Assembly (NCBI GenBank): GCA_963773315.1
Contig: CAVZAF010000007.1
Coordinates: 124,001-188,000 of the forward strand
Reading direction: 5' to 3'
DNA length: 64,000 nucleotides
Origin: DATKAS01 sp963773315
GTDB taxonomy: Bacteria; Actinomycetota; Acidimicrobiia; Acidimicrobiales; DATKAS01
The position numbers and the translations under genes are program-made. Position 1 is the stretch's first letter, and every line of letters starts with the position of its first letter. The notes below the pieces were generated by a model. The model worked only from the letters and a program-made list of their open reading frames with translations. It had not been told where the DNA came from and did no database searches. Of the stretch, positions 31,066 to 39,668 are shown one piece after another.

Positions 31066-31941
31066 GTGGCGAGGACGACCGTTCCGATCCCGACCAGAGT
31101 CCTCGTCACCGGCATGCGCCACGACGACGGTGAGATCGTGGCGTCAGAGCTGTACGCGGTCGCCGAGGCGTGCGGGCAGTCGTCTGAGCAGGTGCGGTCG
31201 TGCCTGCGGCGGCTGGTGAAGGAAGGCCTCTACATCCAGCACGGCAAGGGTCGCAGCGCTCGCTACGAGGCGACCGAGGCGGGCATGGCGCAGCTCGAGA
31301 CCGGCTGGGCGCGCACGCGTACCGCCTATCAGCAGGACGCCGCGGGCCGAGGCTGGGACCGCATGTGGCATCTCGTCGCCTTCGCCGTGCCCGAAGACCG
31401 CAGAGCCGCGCGCGATCAGCTGCGTGATCGCATCGTCGCCCTCGGGGGCGCCGCGTTGCAGGGAGGCGTCTACGTGTCACCCCATCCGTGGCACGACGCG
31501 GTGAGGCAGGAAGCGAAGCGCCTGGGCGTCGAAGAGCACCTCTGGCTCGCGACGACCGACGAGCTCGAGGTCGGCGGCGTGCGTGACCCGCGCCAGCTCG
31601 CCCGGACGTTGTGGCCGCTCGACGACGTCGCGGCCGCCTACGAGACGTTCATCGAGCAGCACAAGCACGTGCCTGAGCAGCTCGAGGACATGCGTCGCCG
31701 CAAGGAGCGGTTCAACGACGACCACTTCCTGCCGTTCGCGTTCGTGATGGCCGTCGCGATGTCCGAGTGCACGCGCAACGACCCGTTCCTGCCCCCCGAG
31801 CTGCTGCCACGGCCCTGGCCGGGACGCAGCGCGCGTGACCTCGTGCAGCGCAGCCGGCGACTCGCGCTCATGGTGCGGGAAGCGCACGATCGCCCCGCGC
31901 TCTTCCACCTCTACGACTTGATGATCGAAGGGCTGAGCTGA
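31066..31941 (+). CDS. PaaX-family transcriptional regulator
   Basis: A 291-residue PaaX-like regulator. The N-terminal winged helix (IVASELYAVAEACGQSSEQV; RSCLRRLVKEGLYIQHGKG) occupies residues 25-68. The middle PaaX domain follows (WHLVAFAVPEDRRAARDQLR; GGAALQGGVYVSPHPWHD), and the C-terminal PaaX_C domain ends near DLMIEGLS. PaaX represses the phenylacetate pathway in E. coli, but actinobacterial relatives control varied functions and no paa genes are here. GTG start; TACAGT at 31054-31059, six bases upstream, gives a leaderless message. Confidence 0.88.
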   Translation: MARTTVPIPTRVLVTGMRHDDGEIVASELYAVAEACGQSSEQVRSCLRRLVKEGLYIQHGKGRSARYEATEAGMAQLETGWARTRTAYQQDAAGRGWDRMWHLVAFAVPEDRRAARDQLRDRIVALGGAALQGGVYVSPHPWHDAVRQEAKRLGVEEHLWLATTDELEVGGVRDPRQLARTLWPLDDVAAAYETFIEQHKHVPEQLEDMRRRKERFNDDHFLPFAFVMAVAMSECTRNDPFLPPELLPRPWPGRSARDLVQRSRRLALMVREAHDRPALFHLYDLMIEGLS

Positions 31942-31950
31942 CCTGACGGT

Positions 31951-32598
31951 TCAGCGCACGACGGCGAGATGCGAGGCGTCGTTGTAGCGCACGAGCCGCC
32001 ACCGCCGCTGGGGTCGACGTTCGGTCGCTGGGACGAGCACGAGCTCGGTCAGCGACGTGTTCTCGGTGTACAGGTCGAACCCGCCGACCATGCCGAGGCC
32101 GAGCAACGTGCGCAGGCCCACGTCGACGACCCCGCCGTGGCAGGCGATCACAACGGTCTGCTCGGGGTGCGCCGTCGCGATGCGGATCAAGGCAACGCCG
32201 ACGCGTTGGTGAAACGCCGCGATGCTCTCCCCGCCCGGCGACAGCTCGAGGTCGGGATCGGCCTCCATGTCGCGCCAGCCGTACTTCGCGACGTAGTCGT
32301 CGTAGGCCAGGCCGTCCGCCTCGCCAGGGTGGATCTCGCACACGTCTTCGTCCTCGATGACCGGCAGGTTCCCGATCGCAGGAGAGATGATCTCCGCGGT
32401 CTCGCGGGCGCGCGGCAACGTGCTCGCGATCAGCACGTCGACCCGGTCGAGCTCGTGGGTCGAGGCCAGACGGTCTCGCAGCGCGGCCGCTTGGCGGCGG
32501 CCGAGATCGGAGAGGCCATTGCACGTCGCCAGACCCCCTACGAGGCCGTCCACGTACACCTGAGACTCGCCGTGGCGGATCAGGAGGAGGCGGGTCAC
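31951..32598 (-). CDS. histidine phosphatase family protein
   Basis: A 215-residue histidine phosphatase, a paralogue of that at 29365. The catalytic LIRHGESQVYVDG is at residues 6-18, the Arg of IASTLPRARETAEIIS is near 70, and the second His is in VVIACHGGVVDVGLRTLL (about 153-170). The GTG (VTRLLLIRHGE) is favoured because it places RHG at the normal distance; an ATG 31 codons upstream would overlap the VWA gene. It lies 10 bases after that gene's stop and is the last member of the MoxR operon. Substrate unknown. Confidence 0.86.
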   Translation of the reverse strand: MTRLLLIRHGESQVYVDGLVGGLATCNGLSDLGRRQAAALRDRLASTHELDRVDVLIASTLPRARETAEIISPAIGNLPVIEDEDVCEIHPGEADGLAYDDYVAKYGWRDMEADPDLELSPGGESIAAFHQRVGVALIRIATAHPEQTVVIACHGGVVDVGLRTLLGLGMVGGFDLYTENTSLTELVLVPATERRPQRRWRLVRYNDASHLAVVR

Positions 32599-32608
32599 GT
32601 GCGGGTGC

Positions 32609-34030
32609 TCAGGCGAGGTTCTCGACGAACCGCTCGAGCTGCCGCAGGTTGCGGCACTCGAAGACACCGTCGGTGTGGACGCCGTACTCACCGATGATCG
32701 AGTCGCCGGTGTCCCAGTAAGAGCGGGGCTCAGGGTTGAGCCAGTACACGTGGCGAGCGCGGTGACGCATCTCCTTGAGCACCCACGACTGAGCGGCGTG
32801 GTAGTTGTTCCGCGCGTCGCCGAGGAGGATCACCGTCGTCTTGGGTCCGACCTCACGACCCCACTTCTCCCAGAAGACCTCGAGCGCGTGGCCGTAGTCG
32901 CTGTGACCGTCGACCCACACGACGTCGGCTTCGGTGTTCACGCGATGCACGGCCTCGGTGATGTCCTCGACGCCTTCGAAGTAGCTCGTGACCTCGTCGA
33001 TGCCGTCGATGAAGACGAACGCGCGCACCTTCGAGAACTGGCCGCTGATCGCATAGACGAGGTGGAGGGTGAAGCGGGCGAACGCCGCGACCGAACCGGA
33101 GATGTCGGCGACGACCATGATCTCGGGCTTCGCTGGGCGCGGGTACCGGAACTTCGGCTCGGCCGGCACACCGCCGTAAGACAGCGAATGGCGAACCGTG
33201 TTGCGGAAGTCGAGCGGGCCCTTGCGCCCGTGGCGACGCTTGCGGGCGAGGCGCACCGCGAGCTTGCGGGTGAGGGGGTAGAGCGCACGGCGCAGCGCGG
33301 CCATCTCGTCGCGCGAGGCATGCATGAAGTCGACGTCCTCGGGCAACGGCTTGCGCAGCGTCTTGGCCATCGCTTCGACACCGCGGTCGGCCACCAGCCG
33401 CCGACGGATCTCGGCTTCGATCTCCTTCTTCAGCTGCTCGATGCGCGTCTCGAACTCGTCGCGCTCGAGGCGCTCCTCGAGGGCCGTCATGTCGCCGCCG
33501 ACCTCTTGGCGAGCCGACTCCATCAGCTTCTCGAGCATGCCGTCGAGGTCGAGGTTCCGAAGCGTGCGGTAGAGGTAGTAGGTGCCCCCCACCGGACGCC
33601 CGGGCTCCATCCCTGCGTACCGGCTCACGGCCTGCCGGGCGAGCGCCCGCATCATCGCCTCGTCCGCGTTCAGCAAGGCCCGGTAGAGCATCTCGGCGAG
33701 CTGTTCGGGGGTGAGCTGCTCCATGGCGCCGCCCGGGCCGCCTTGCTGCTGCTTGCCCGGCTGCATCTCGCCCCACTGGTCGCCGTCGCCCTCGCCGTCG
33801 ACCTGGAACTCGGGGCCCCGCAACGAGAAGTACACCTCGAAGACGGTCTCGAATGCGCGCCAGTGCGCGTTGTTCTTCACGAGCGTGGCGGCGAGCGCGT
33901 ACTTGAACGCGTCGCGATCCTCGATCGGGATGTGCTTCACCGCCTCCATGGCGTCGAGGTTCTCGGTGAGCGAGACGGGCAGTCCCGCCGCCCGCAGCTC
34001 TTGGATGAACCCGCCGAGCAGCTCGAGCAC
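32609..34030 (-). CDS. CoxE-like VWA-domain protein
   Basis: A 473-residue protein of the VWA/CoxE family. The N-terminal half is helical and charged (EERLERDEFETRIEQLKKEI); the C-terminal half is a von Willebrand A domain with an altered metal site, VVADISGSVAAFARF (D-x-S-G-S, about residues 309-317), then WVDGHSDYGHALEVF and VILLGDARNN. Such proteins act with MoxR AAA+ ATPases as chaperone pairs that insert cofactors or remodel enzymes. A moxR gene lies two genes upstream in the same operon, which supports that role. Starts with GTG. Confidence 0.88.
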   Translation of the reverse strand: MLELLGGFIQELRAAGLPVSLTENLDAMEAVKHIPIEDRDAFKYALAATLVKNNAHWRAFETVFEVYFSLRGPEFQVDGEGDGDQWGEMQPGKQQQGGPGGAMEQLTPEQLAEMLYRALLNADEAMMRALARQAVSRYAGMEPGRPVGGTYYLYRTLRNLDLDGMLEKLMESARQEVGGDMTALEERLERDEFETRIEQLKKEIEAEIRRRLVADRGVEAMAKTLRKPLPEDVDFMHASRDEMAALRRALYPLTRKLAVRLARKRRHGRKGPLDFRNTVRHSLSYGGVPAEPKFRYPRPAKPEIMVVADISGSVAAFARFTLHLVYAISGQFSKVRAFVFIDGIDEVTSYFEGVEDITEAVHRVNTEADVVWVDGHSDYGHALEVFWEKWGREVGPKTTVILLGDARNNYHAAQSWVLKEMRHRARHVYWLNPEPRSYWDTGDSIIGEYGVHTDGVFECRNLRQLERFVENLA

Positions 34031-34038
34031 CGCGCGAC

Positions 34039-35007
34039 TCAGCCCTGACCGCGGATGACCGGCATCGACGTCAGGCGCGTCGTGTTCCAGTCATACATCG
34101 ACCAACCGATCGCGCCCTGCTCCTGTGCGCCCTGCACCATCCCCCTGATCTCGTCGTCAGTCGAGGTGTCGGCGATGCCGCCGATCGGATGCACGATCGC
34201 GCTGGGGTTGTTGATGTGCTGGCGAAGCAGCGTGATGTTGTCGACGGTGTAGCGATACCCGTCGTGATAGCCCGACGCTTGCGTGCGGCCGGTCCAGTAA
34301 TCCATCGGCATCCACACGTTGTAGTAAGGCGCGAGGCTCGCCCACGGGAAGCCTGGCCAGAAGTTCACGTTGATGACGTCCATCACCACGGGCGGCACCA
34401 CGATCGCGGACAGCACGGAAGTGCCGGTTTGAGCCCGAAGTCGCTGCGAGAGGCTGACGAGCCGGTTGTTGCGATCGTTCACGTCGGTGACGACACGCGA
34501 CTCGATGTCGACGCCGATGCCGTCGAGCGTCTGGCCGTTCACCTGGAAGTTGAACATGGCCATGAGGTGCTGGAGGTCACGGTCCGGGTTCGTCAGCGTG
34601 GGCAGGTACCAGCCGACGACGCTCATCCCGAGGCTGTGCGCGGTGGTGACCCATTGGCCGAGCAGGTTCGGGTCGATGAGGTCGCCGGGTGAGCGGGGAT
34701 CCTCCTTGGCCGCCTGCAGGTAGATCGTCTTCACGCCCTGCTGAGCCATGCTCGTCAGCACGTCGGTGTGGAGCGGTGCGGGCTTGCCTGTCGTCTGGTA
34801 GCCGTCGACGTAGTCGTACGCGTCAGCCCAGGTGCCCACGCCCTGATACGGGAGGTAGTCAGGGTGCCAGGCGCCGTTCGCGTCGGGCCTGATGCCCGGC
34901 GGCGGAAGGCAGGCGCTGACGAAGAGAGCGACGCCGACGACCAGCGCGAGGAGGCCGAGACGCAGCCGGGTGCTGTGCCGCACCGGCCGTTCAGCTCTTG
35001 CCCGCAT
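34039..35007 (-). CDS. lipoprotein with glycoside-hydrolase-like TIM barrel
   Basis: A 322-residue lipoprotein. The signal peptide ends in the lipobox VSAC (Cys at about residue 33, after LGLLALVVGVALF). The mature part looks like a TIM-barrel hydrolase: VKTIYLQAAKEDPRSPG, then VVGWYLPTLTNPDRDLQHLM, IGVDIESR (candidate acidic residues), PYYNVWMPMDYWTGRT, and GAIGWSMYDWNTT at the end. It may act on a wall or extracellular glycan; the family is not certain. Its ATG overlaps the end of the MoxR gene by 17 bases, so an exported protein sits inside a MoxR-VWA operon. Confidence 0.72.
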   Translation of the reverse strand: MRARAERPVRHSTRLRLGLLALVVGVALFVSACLPPPGIRPDANGAWHPDYLPYQGVGTWADAYDYVDGYQTTGKPAPLHTDVLTSMAQQGVKTIYLQAAKEDPRSPGDLIDPNLLGQWVTTAHSLGMSVVGWYLPTLTNPDRDLQHLMAMFNFQVNGQTLDGIGVDIESRVVTDVNDRNNRLVSLSQRLRAQTGTSVLSAIVVPPVVMDVINVNFWPGFPWASLAPYYNVWMPMDYWTGRTQASGYHDGYRYTVDNITLLRQHINNPSAIVHPIGGIADTSTDDEIRGMVQGAQEQGAIGWSMYDWNTTRLTSMPVIRGQG

Positions 35008-35878
35008 CGACCGAGAGCTCCTTTGCCGCCTTCGCGATGTCTGTCTGGTACTTGAGCAAGATGTGCAACGTCTCCTTCGCTTGCTGAGCGTCGATCGAGT
35101 CGATGCCGAGCAGCACGAGGGTGCGCGCCCAATCCAAGGTCTCCGAGACGGACGGGGCCTTCTTCAGCTCGAGCTGGCGGATCGACCGCACGATGCGGGC
35201 GACCTGGTCGGCCAGGTTCTCGCTGATGTCTGGCACCTTCGTGAGCACGATCTCTTTCTCACGCTCGAGGTCGGGGTAGTCGACATGCAGGTACAGGCAG
35301 CGCCGCTTCAGCGCTTCGGACAGCTCACGGGTGTTGTTGGAGGTCAGGAAGACGAGGGGGATCTGCGTGGCGCTCACCGTGCCGAGCTCGGGGATCGAGA
35401 CCTGGTAGTCGGAGAGGATCTCGAGCAGCAGCGCTTCGGTCTCGATCTCGACGCGGTCGACCTCGTCGACGAGCAGCACGACCGGCTCGCTCGCGCGGAT
35501 CGCCTCGAGCAGGGGGCGAGTGAGCAGGAACTCCTCGCTGAAGATGTCGTCGTGGAGGTCGTTCCATCCGTCTGACTGCCGGTCGGCCTGGATGCGGAGC
35601 AGCTGCTTCTTGTAGTTCCACTCGTAGAGCGCCTTGCTCTCGTCGAGGCCCTCGTAGCACTGCAGGCGGATCAGGCGAGCGCCGGTGAACTCGGCGACCG
35701 ATTTGGCGAGCTGGGTCTTGCCGGTGCCGGCGGGCCCCTCGATCAGGACGGGCTTCTGCAGACGATCGGCGAGGTACACGACACCGGCGATGCCATCGTC
35801 GGCCAGGTAGTGCACGTCGCGAAGGCCTTGACGCACGTCGGGGACCGAGTCGAAGCGATAGTCAGCACCGGTAGACAT
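34991..35878 (-). CDS. MoxR-family AAA+ ATPase
   Basis: A 295-residue MoxR ATPase. Walker A is GPAGTGKTQLAKS (about residues 46-58), Walker B is VVLLVDEVDRVEIET (about 126-140), then sensor 1 FLTSNNTRELSEALKRRC with the Arg finger region. These ATPases work with VWA-domain partners; the CoxE-like gene in this operon is the likely partner. The ATG (MSTGADYRFDS) is chosen because a TACGCT -10 lies 7 bases upstream on this strand. It heads the operon MoxR, lipoprotein, VWA protein, phosphatase. Confidence 0.92.
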   Translation of the reverse strand: MSTGADYRFDSVPDVRQGLRDVHYLADDGIAGVVYLADRLQKPVLIEGPAGTGKTQLAKSVAEFTGARLIRLQCYEGLDESKALYEWNYKKQLLRIQADRQSDGWNDLHDDIFSEEFLLTRPLLEAIRASEPVVLLVDEVDRVEIETEALLLEILSDYQVSIPELGTVSATQIPLVFLTSNNTRELSEALKRRCLYLHVDYPDLEREKEIVLTKVPDISENLADQVARIVRSIRQLELKKAPSVSETLDWARTLVLLGIDSIDAQQAKETLHILLKYQTDIAKAAKELSVDAGKS

Positions 35879-35900
35879 TCCTGGAAGCGTACCGGCCCGC

Positions 35901-35916
35901 TTGACCGCAGGGTCAA
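35901..35916. promoter_or_regulatory. palindromic operator between moxR and MFS genes
   Basis: TTGACC (35901-35906) and GGTCAA (35911-35916) form a perfect inverted repeat with a 4-base centre. Each arm reads TTGACC outward, so each could be the -35 of one divergent gene: MoxR (-10 TACGCT, 35891 to 35886) and the MFS transporter (-10 near 35926-35931). One bound protein could control both. Confidence 0.5.
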
Positions 35917-35936
35917 TCACCATGGTCTGATCAGGC

Positions 35937-37151
35937 ATGACCGCGCCCACCAGCCGCCGCCAGCCCCAGGCTGCGCGCTTCGCGGTCGCTGCCGTGTTCT
36001 TCGCGAACGGGGCGCTCTTCGCGAACGTGATCCCGCGGTATCCCGAGATCCGCAACGATCTCGGGCTCAGCAACGCCGGGCTCGGGTCGGCGCTCGCGGC
36101 CTTTCCCCTGGGCGCGCTCGTCGCGGGCGTCTTCGCGGCGGCCCTCATCCAGCGGTTCGGCTCGGCGAGGGTCGCGACCGTCGGGATCGTCGGCTTGGCG
36201 GGCGCGCTCGTGCTCGTCGGCCTCGCCCCGAGCTGGGCCGTGCTCGCGGCGATCCTCTTCGTGGCGGGCGGGATCGATGCCGTCACCGACGTCGGCCAGA
36301 ACGCGGACGGCTTGCGCGTGCAGCGCGCCGACGGACGCTCGATCGTCAACTCGTTCCATGGGATCTGGAGCATCGGCGCGGTCTTCGGTGGCCTCATGGG
36401 CGCGGCGACGATCGCACTCGGCGTGTCGCTCGAGGTCGCGCTCGTCGCGGCGTCGCTCATCTTTGCCGTCGTCGCGCTCGTGAGCTACCGCTTCCTCCTT
36501 CGAGGACCGGACGACACCGAGCGCGCCCACCACGCGTGGTCGAGGGTGACTCGGTCGACCTTGCGCGCGCTCGCTGCGCTTGGTGTGCTCGCGGCGTGTG
36601 GCGCGGTCGTCGAAGACGCCGGCGCGTCGTGGGGCGCGATCTACCTGAAGGACGACCTCGGGACAGCCGCCGCGGTCGCCGGGCTCGCCTTCGTCGCGTT
36701 GCAGACCGCGATGACGGTCGGTCGCCTGACCGGCGACCGAGTCGTCGATCGCTTCGGCCAGCGCACCGTCGTGCGCGTGGGAGGAGTCGTGACCGCGGTG
36801 GGCATGGGATGCGCGCTGGCGATCCCATCGCCCGGGTCGGCGCTGATCGGGTTCGCGCTTGCAGGCCTGGGCGTGGCCACGCTCGTGCCGGCGGCCATGC
36901 ACACCGGCGACGAGCTGCCGGGGTTGCCGGCGGGCGTGGGGCTGACAGTCGTGAGCGTGCTGCTCCGAGTGGGGTTCCTCGCGTCGCCGCCGCTCGTCGG
37001 GCTCACTGCGGACACGATCAGCCTGCGCGTCGGGCTCCTCGGCGTCGTGATCGCAGGGACCGTCGTCGTCTTCTTCAGCCGGGTGCTGTTGCAGCACAAC
37101 GTGGCCGCCGCCGCGCCGAACGCGCCCGGCACTGCGCCGACCCGGGCGTGA
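35937..37151 (+). CDS. MFS transporter
   Basis: A 404-residue major facilitator transporter with about 12 membrane helices. Typical signs are the pattern GSARVATVGIVGLAGA after the second helix, the helix-4/5 region VTDVGQNADGLRVQRADGRS, and the repeated pattern GRLTGDRVVDRFGQRTVVRV at the start of the second half, equivalent to the conserved loop 2-3 motif. It resembles the small-molecule MFS group related to FucP and sugar-like transporters; the direction and substrate are unknown. The ATG at 35937 lies 21 bases past the operator palindrome. The gene is convergent with proA (21 bases between stops). Confidence 0.86.
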   Translation: MTAPTSRRQPQAARFAVAAVFFANGALFANVIPRYPEIRNDLGLSNAGLGSALAAFPLGALVAGVFAAALIQRFGSARVATVGIVGLAGALVLVGLAPSWAVLAAILFVAGGIDAVTDVGQNADGLRVQRADGRSIVNSFHGIWSIGAVFGGLMGAATIALGVSLEVALVAASLIFAVVALVSYRFLLRGPDDTERAHHAWSRVTRSTLRALAALGVLAACGAVVEDAGASWGAIYLKDDLGTAAAVAGLAFVALQTAMTVGRLTGDRVVDRFGQRTVVRVGGVVTAVGMGCALAIPSPGSALIGFALAGLGVATLVPAAMHTGDELPGLPAGVGLTVVSVLLRVGFLASPPLVGLTADTISLRVGLLGVVIAGTVVVFFSRVLLQHNVAAAAPNAPGTAPTRA

Positions 37152-37172
37152 TCGCGCCCGCCGACGCAGCGT

Positions 37173-38419
37173 TCAGCTGCGGACGTGCCCGTCGCCTTCG
37201 ATCACCCATTTCAAGGTGGTCAGCTCACGCAGGCCCATGGGACCGCGAGCGTGCAGCTTTTGGGTCGAGATGCCGATCTCCGCGCCGAAACCGAGCTCCT
37301 CACCATCGACGAACCGGGTCGACGCGTTCACGAGCACCGCGGCGGCGTCGACCTCGCGGGTGAACCGCGTCGCGGCGTCGACCGACCCGGTGAGGATCGC
37401 TTCGGAATGTCCCGAGCCGAAACGCGTGATGTGCTCGATCGCTTCGTCGAGCGAGTCGACCACCTTCACCGCGAGCTTCAGCGCGAGGAACTCGGTCGCG
37501 TAGTCCTCATCGGTCGCGACGCCGACGCGGTCGGCACCGAGGATCGAGCGGGTCTCGTCGTCTCCGACCAGCTCCACACCGTCGAGCCCTCGGGAGACGC
37601 GCTTGAGGAACGGCGCCGCGATCGTGCGATGCACGAGCAACGACTCGGCCGCGTTGCACACGGACGGCCGCTGGACCTTCGCGTTGATGACGACCTCGGC
37701 TGCCTTCGGGAGGTTCGCAGTTGCATCGACGTACACATGACAGTTGCCGTCGCCATCGATCACGTAGGGCACGGTCGCGTGCTCGAGCACACTGGCGATG
37801 AGCGACGGCCCTCCACGCGGGATCAAGCAGTCGATGACGCCGCGCAACCGCATGAACTCGACTGCGGCCTCATGGCTGGTGTCCTCGACCAGGACGACGC
37901 TGTCGTATGGCAACCCTGCCTTCACGAACCCGTCTCGCAAGGCCCCCGCGACCGCGATGTTCGACGAGATCGCTCCCGATGAGCCCCGCAGGAACGCCGC
38001 GTTGCCGGACTTCACGCACAGGCCCGCCGCGTCGCTCGTCACGTTCGGCCTGTTCTCGTACACGATCGCCACGACGCCGAGCGGCACGCGCACCCGTCGC
38101 ACTCGCAAGCCGTTCGGGCGGACCCATCCGTCGGCGACCTCCCCCACGGGGTCGGGCAGCGACGCGACCTTGCGGAGGCCGGCGGCCATCGCGTCGACGT
38201 GTGCCGGCGTGAGGCGCAGCCGGTCGACGATCGCCGCAGACGAGCCCGCGGCCTCGGCCGCGAGACATCCAGCCGGTTCGCGTCGAGCAGCTCGTCGGCC
38301 CGCTCGACGAGGAGGTCGGCCGCGGCGTGGAGGCCGGCATCCTTCGCGGCGCTCGACATGCCTGCGAGCACCCGTGCCGCCGCCTTCGCACGGGCGCCGA
38401 GTTCGTGCATGGGTGACAT
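37173..38419 (-). CDS. proA: gamma-glutamyl phosphate reductase (one frame break near 38260)
   Basis: A ProA of about 415 residues once repaired; it reduces gamma-glutamyl phosphate in proline synthesis. The first 50 residues (LGARAKAAARVLAGMSSAAK; then LVERADELLDANRLDVS) are in one frame. The rest (AAEAAGSSAAIVDRLRLTP to the stop) is in another, and one missing base near 38258-38262 explains the switch. The catalytic part is intact: VIYENRPNVTSDAAGLCVKS (in part), SVCNAAESLLVH with the active Cys, and GRIGISTQKLHARGPMGL-like FGAEIGISTQKLHARGPMGL near the end. ATG (MSPMHELGARAK); a second ATG is three codons on. proB is not in the window. Confidence 0.92.
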
Positions 38420-38453
38420 CCGCTGAAGGCTACGCGGCAATAGGGTCGCTCTG

Positions 38454-39113
38454 ATGAAGCGGCGGTGGTTCGTGCTCGGCGCGGTCGGAGCAACGACGAT
38501 CTTCTTTGCTTCGTGCAGCGACGACGCGGCGGTCACGGTCTCGTCGAGCATCGGCGGAGACACCGCGCCCGCCGCGAGCACGACCGCGGCCAGTGGGTCC
38601 GCAGGGACGAGTGCCGTCTCGGCAACCGACGGGGCGGCCAGCACGGCAGCGGTCGACCCGGTGAAGGGCAACCCGATCGATCCGTGCGCGTTGCTCACCG
38701 CGGCCGAGGTGAGCAGCGCGTTGCAGGTGCCGGTCGGGGACCCGACACCAGGCCCGCAGGCCAACCTCCCGAACCCCCTCGGCCAGCGCACGTGCACCTG
38801 GTCGACGACCGAGTCGCCGCCGCGGTCGGTGGCCGTCTCTGTCGTCACGACGCAGAGCGCCTCTCTCGGCGGTGCGTCGGGAGGCGACTACACAGCCCGC
38901 AAGCTCTTCGAGGACACAAAGCCCCTGGCCGAAGGGGTCGAGCCGATCACCGGCCTCGGCGACGACGCGTTCTTCGGCGCGGTCGCCGGCATGCAGGTCT
39001 CGGTCGTGAAGGGCGACGTCTACCTCTCGGTCACCGTTCCGTTCGGCACGACTGATGCAGATGCGACCACCGTGCGTACGCTCGCGCCGCTCGCCGTCGG
39101 CCGCCTGCCCTGA
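38454..39113 (+). CDS. DUF3558-like lipoprotein
   Basis: A 219-residue lipoprotein. The signal peptide ends in FASC (lipobox, Cys at residue 21). A Ser/Thr/Ala-rich linker runs to about residue 70, then comes a folded domain beginning with IDPCALLTAAEVSSALQVPV. DPC-L-T-E-S/A is the opening of DUF3558-type lipoproteins of actinobacteria. A second Cys in QRTCTWSTTE could bridge to it. Function unknown. TAGGGT at 38441-38446 lies 7 bases before the ATG, another leaderless promoter. Divergent from proA. Confidence 0.82.
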   Translation: MKRRWFVLGAVGATTIFFASCSDDAAVTVSSSIGGDTAPAASTTAASGSAGTSAVSATDGAASTAAVDPVKGNPIDPCALLTAAEVSSALQVPVGDPTPGPQANLPNPLGQRTCTWSTTESPPRSVAVSVVTTQSASLGGASGGDYTARKLFEDTKPLAEGVEPITGLGDDAFFGAVAGMQVSVVKGDVYLSVTVPFGTTDADATTVRTLAPLAVGRLP

Positions 39114-39119
39114 CCTTTC

Positions 39120-39668
39120 CTAGGCCTCGTCGATCAATCCGACGTCACCGTCGCTTCGGCGGTACACGACGGCGGCCTTGCCGGTCTGAGCGTTCGAGAA
39201 GAAGAAGAACGAGTGGCCGAGCAGCTCCATCTGCAACACCGCCTCGTCGGGAGGCATCGGCTTCATCGCGAACCTCTTCACCTTCACGATGCTGACGTCG
39301 CCCTGCGACTCGGACGCGTCAGAGTCGACGGGCTCCTTGCCGTTGACACCCGGACGGGTGCCATGGCTGCGCCGCACGAGCTTCGTCTTCAGCCGTGACA
39401 GCTGGTGCTCGAGCTTCGCGACGGCGAGATCGACCGCGGCGAATTGATCAGGAGCCGCGACCTTGGCTCGGACATGGTGGCCGTGACCGTCGAGGGTCAC
39501 CTCGCACACCTCACGCGCGGAGATGCGGGGGTTGCGCTCCTCGCTGAAGTGCACGTCCGCGTGCTCCATCCCGTCGAGGAACCGGTCGAGACGACCGATC
39601 TTCTCGGTGACCGCCTGCCGCAGCGCGGGTGAGACGTCGGCGTGACGGCTGCTCACGGTGATGTCCAC
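39120..39668 (-). CDS. hpf: ribosome hibernation promoting factor, long form
   Basis: A 182-residue long-form HPF, which dimerises 70S ribosomes into inactive 100S particles during starvation. The N-terminal S30AE domain is MDITVSSRHADVSPALRQAV onward (residues 1-100). After a short linker, the C-terminal dimerisation domain starts at VKVKRFAMKPMPPDEAVLQM (in part) and includes LLGHSFFFFSNAQTGKAAVVYRR and GDVGLIDEA. The start is GTG. Its 5' end overlaps the 3' end of comF by 16 bases on the same strand, so it is probably co-expressed with comF. The stop is 7 bases from the convergent lipoprotein stop. Confidence 0.94.
   Translation of the reverse strand: MDITVSSRHADVSPALRQAVTEKIGRLDRFLDGMEHADVHFSEERNPRISAREVCEVTLDGHGHHVRAKVAAPDQFAAVDLAVAKLEHQLSRLKTKLVRRSHGTRPGVNGKEPVDSDASESQGDVSIVKVKRFAMKPMPPDEAVLQMELLGHSFFFFSNAQTGKAAVVYRRSDGDVGLIDEA

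Noticed and set aside
31066..31941. Phenylacetate degradation locus
   Set aside because: Only a PaaX-family regulator is present; no paa catabolic genes are in the window.
32675..34048. A 457-codon frame opposite the VWA gene
   Set aside because: Antisense shadow with no recognisable domain; the VWA protein explains the region.
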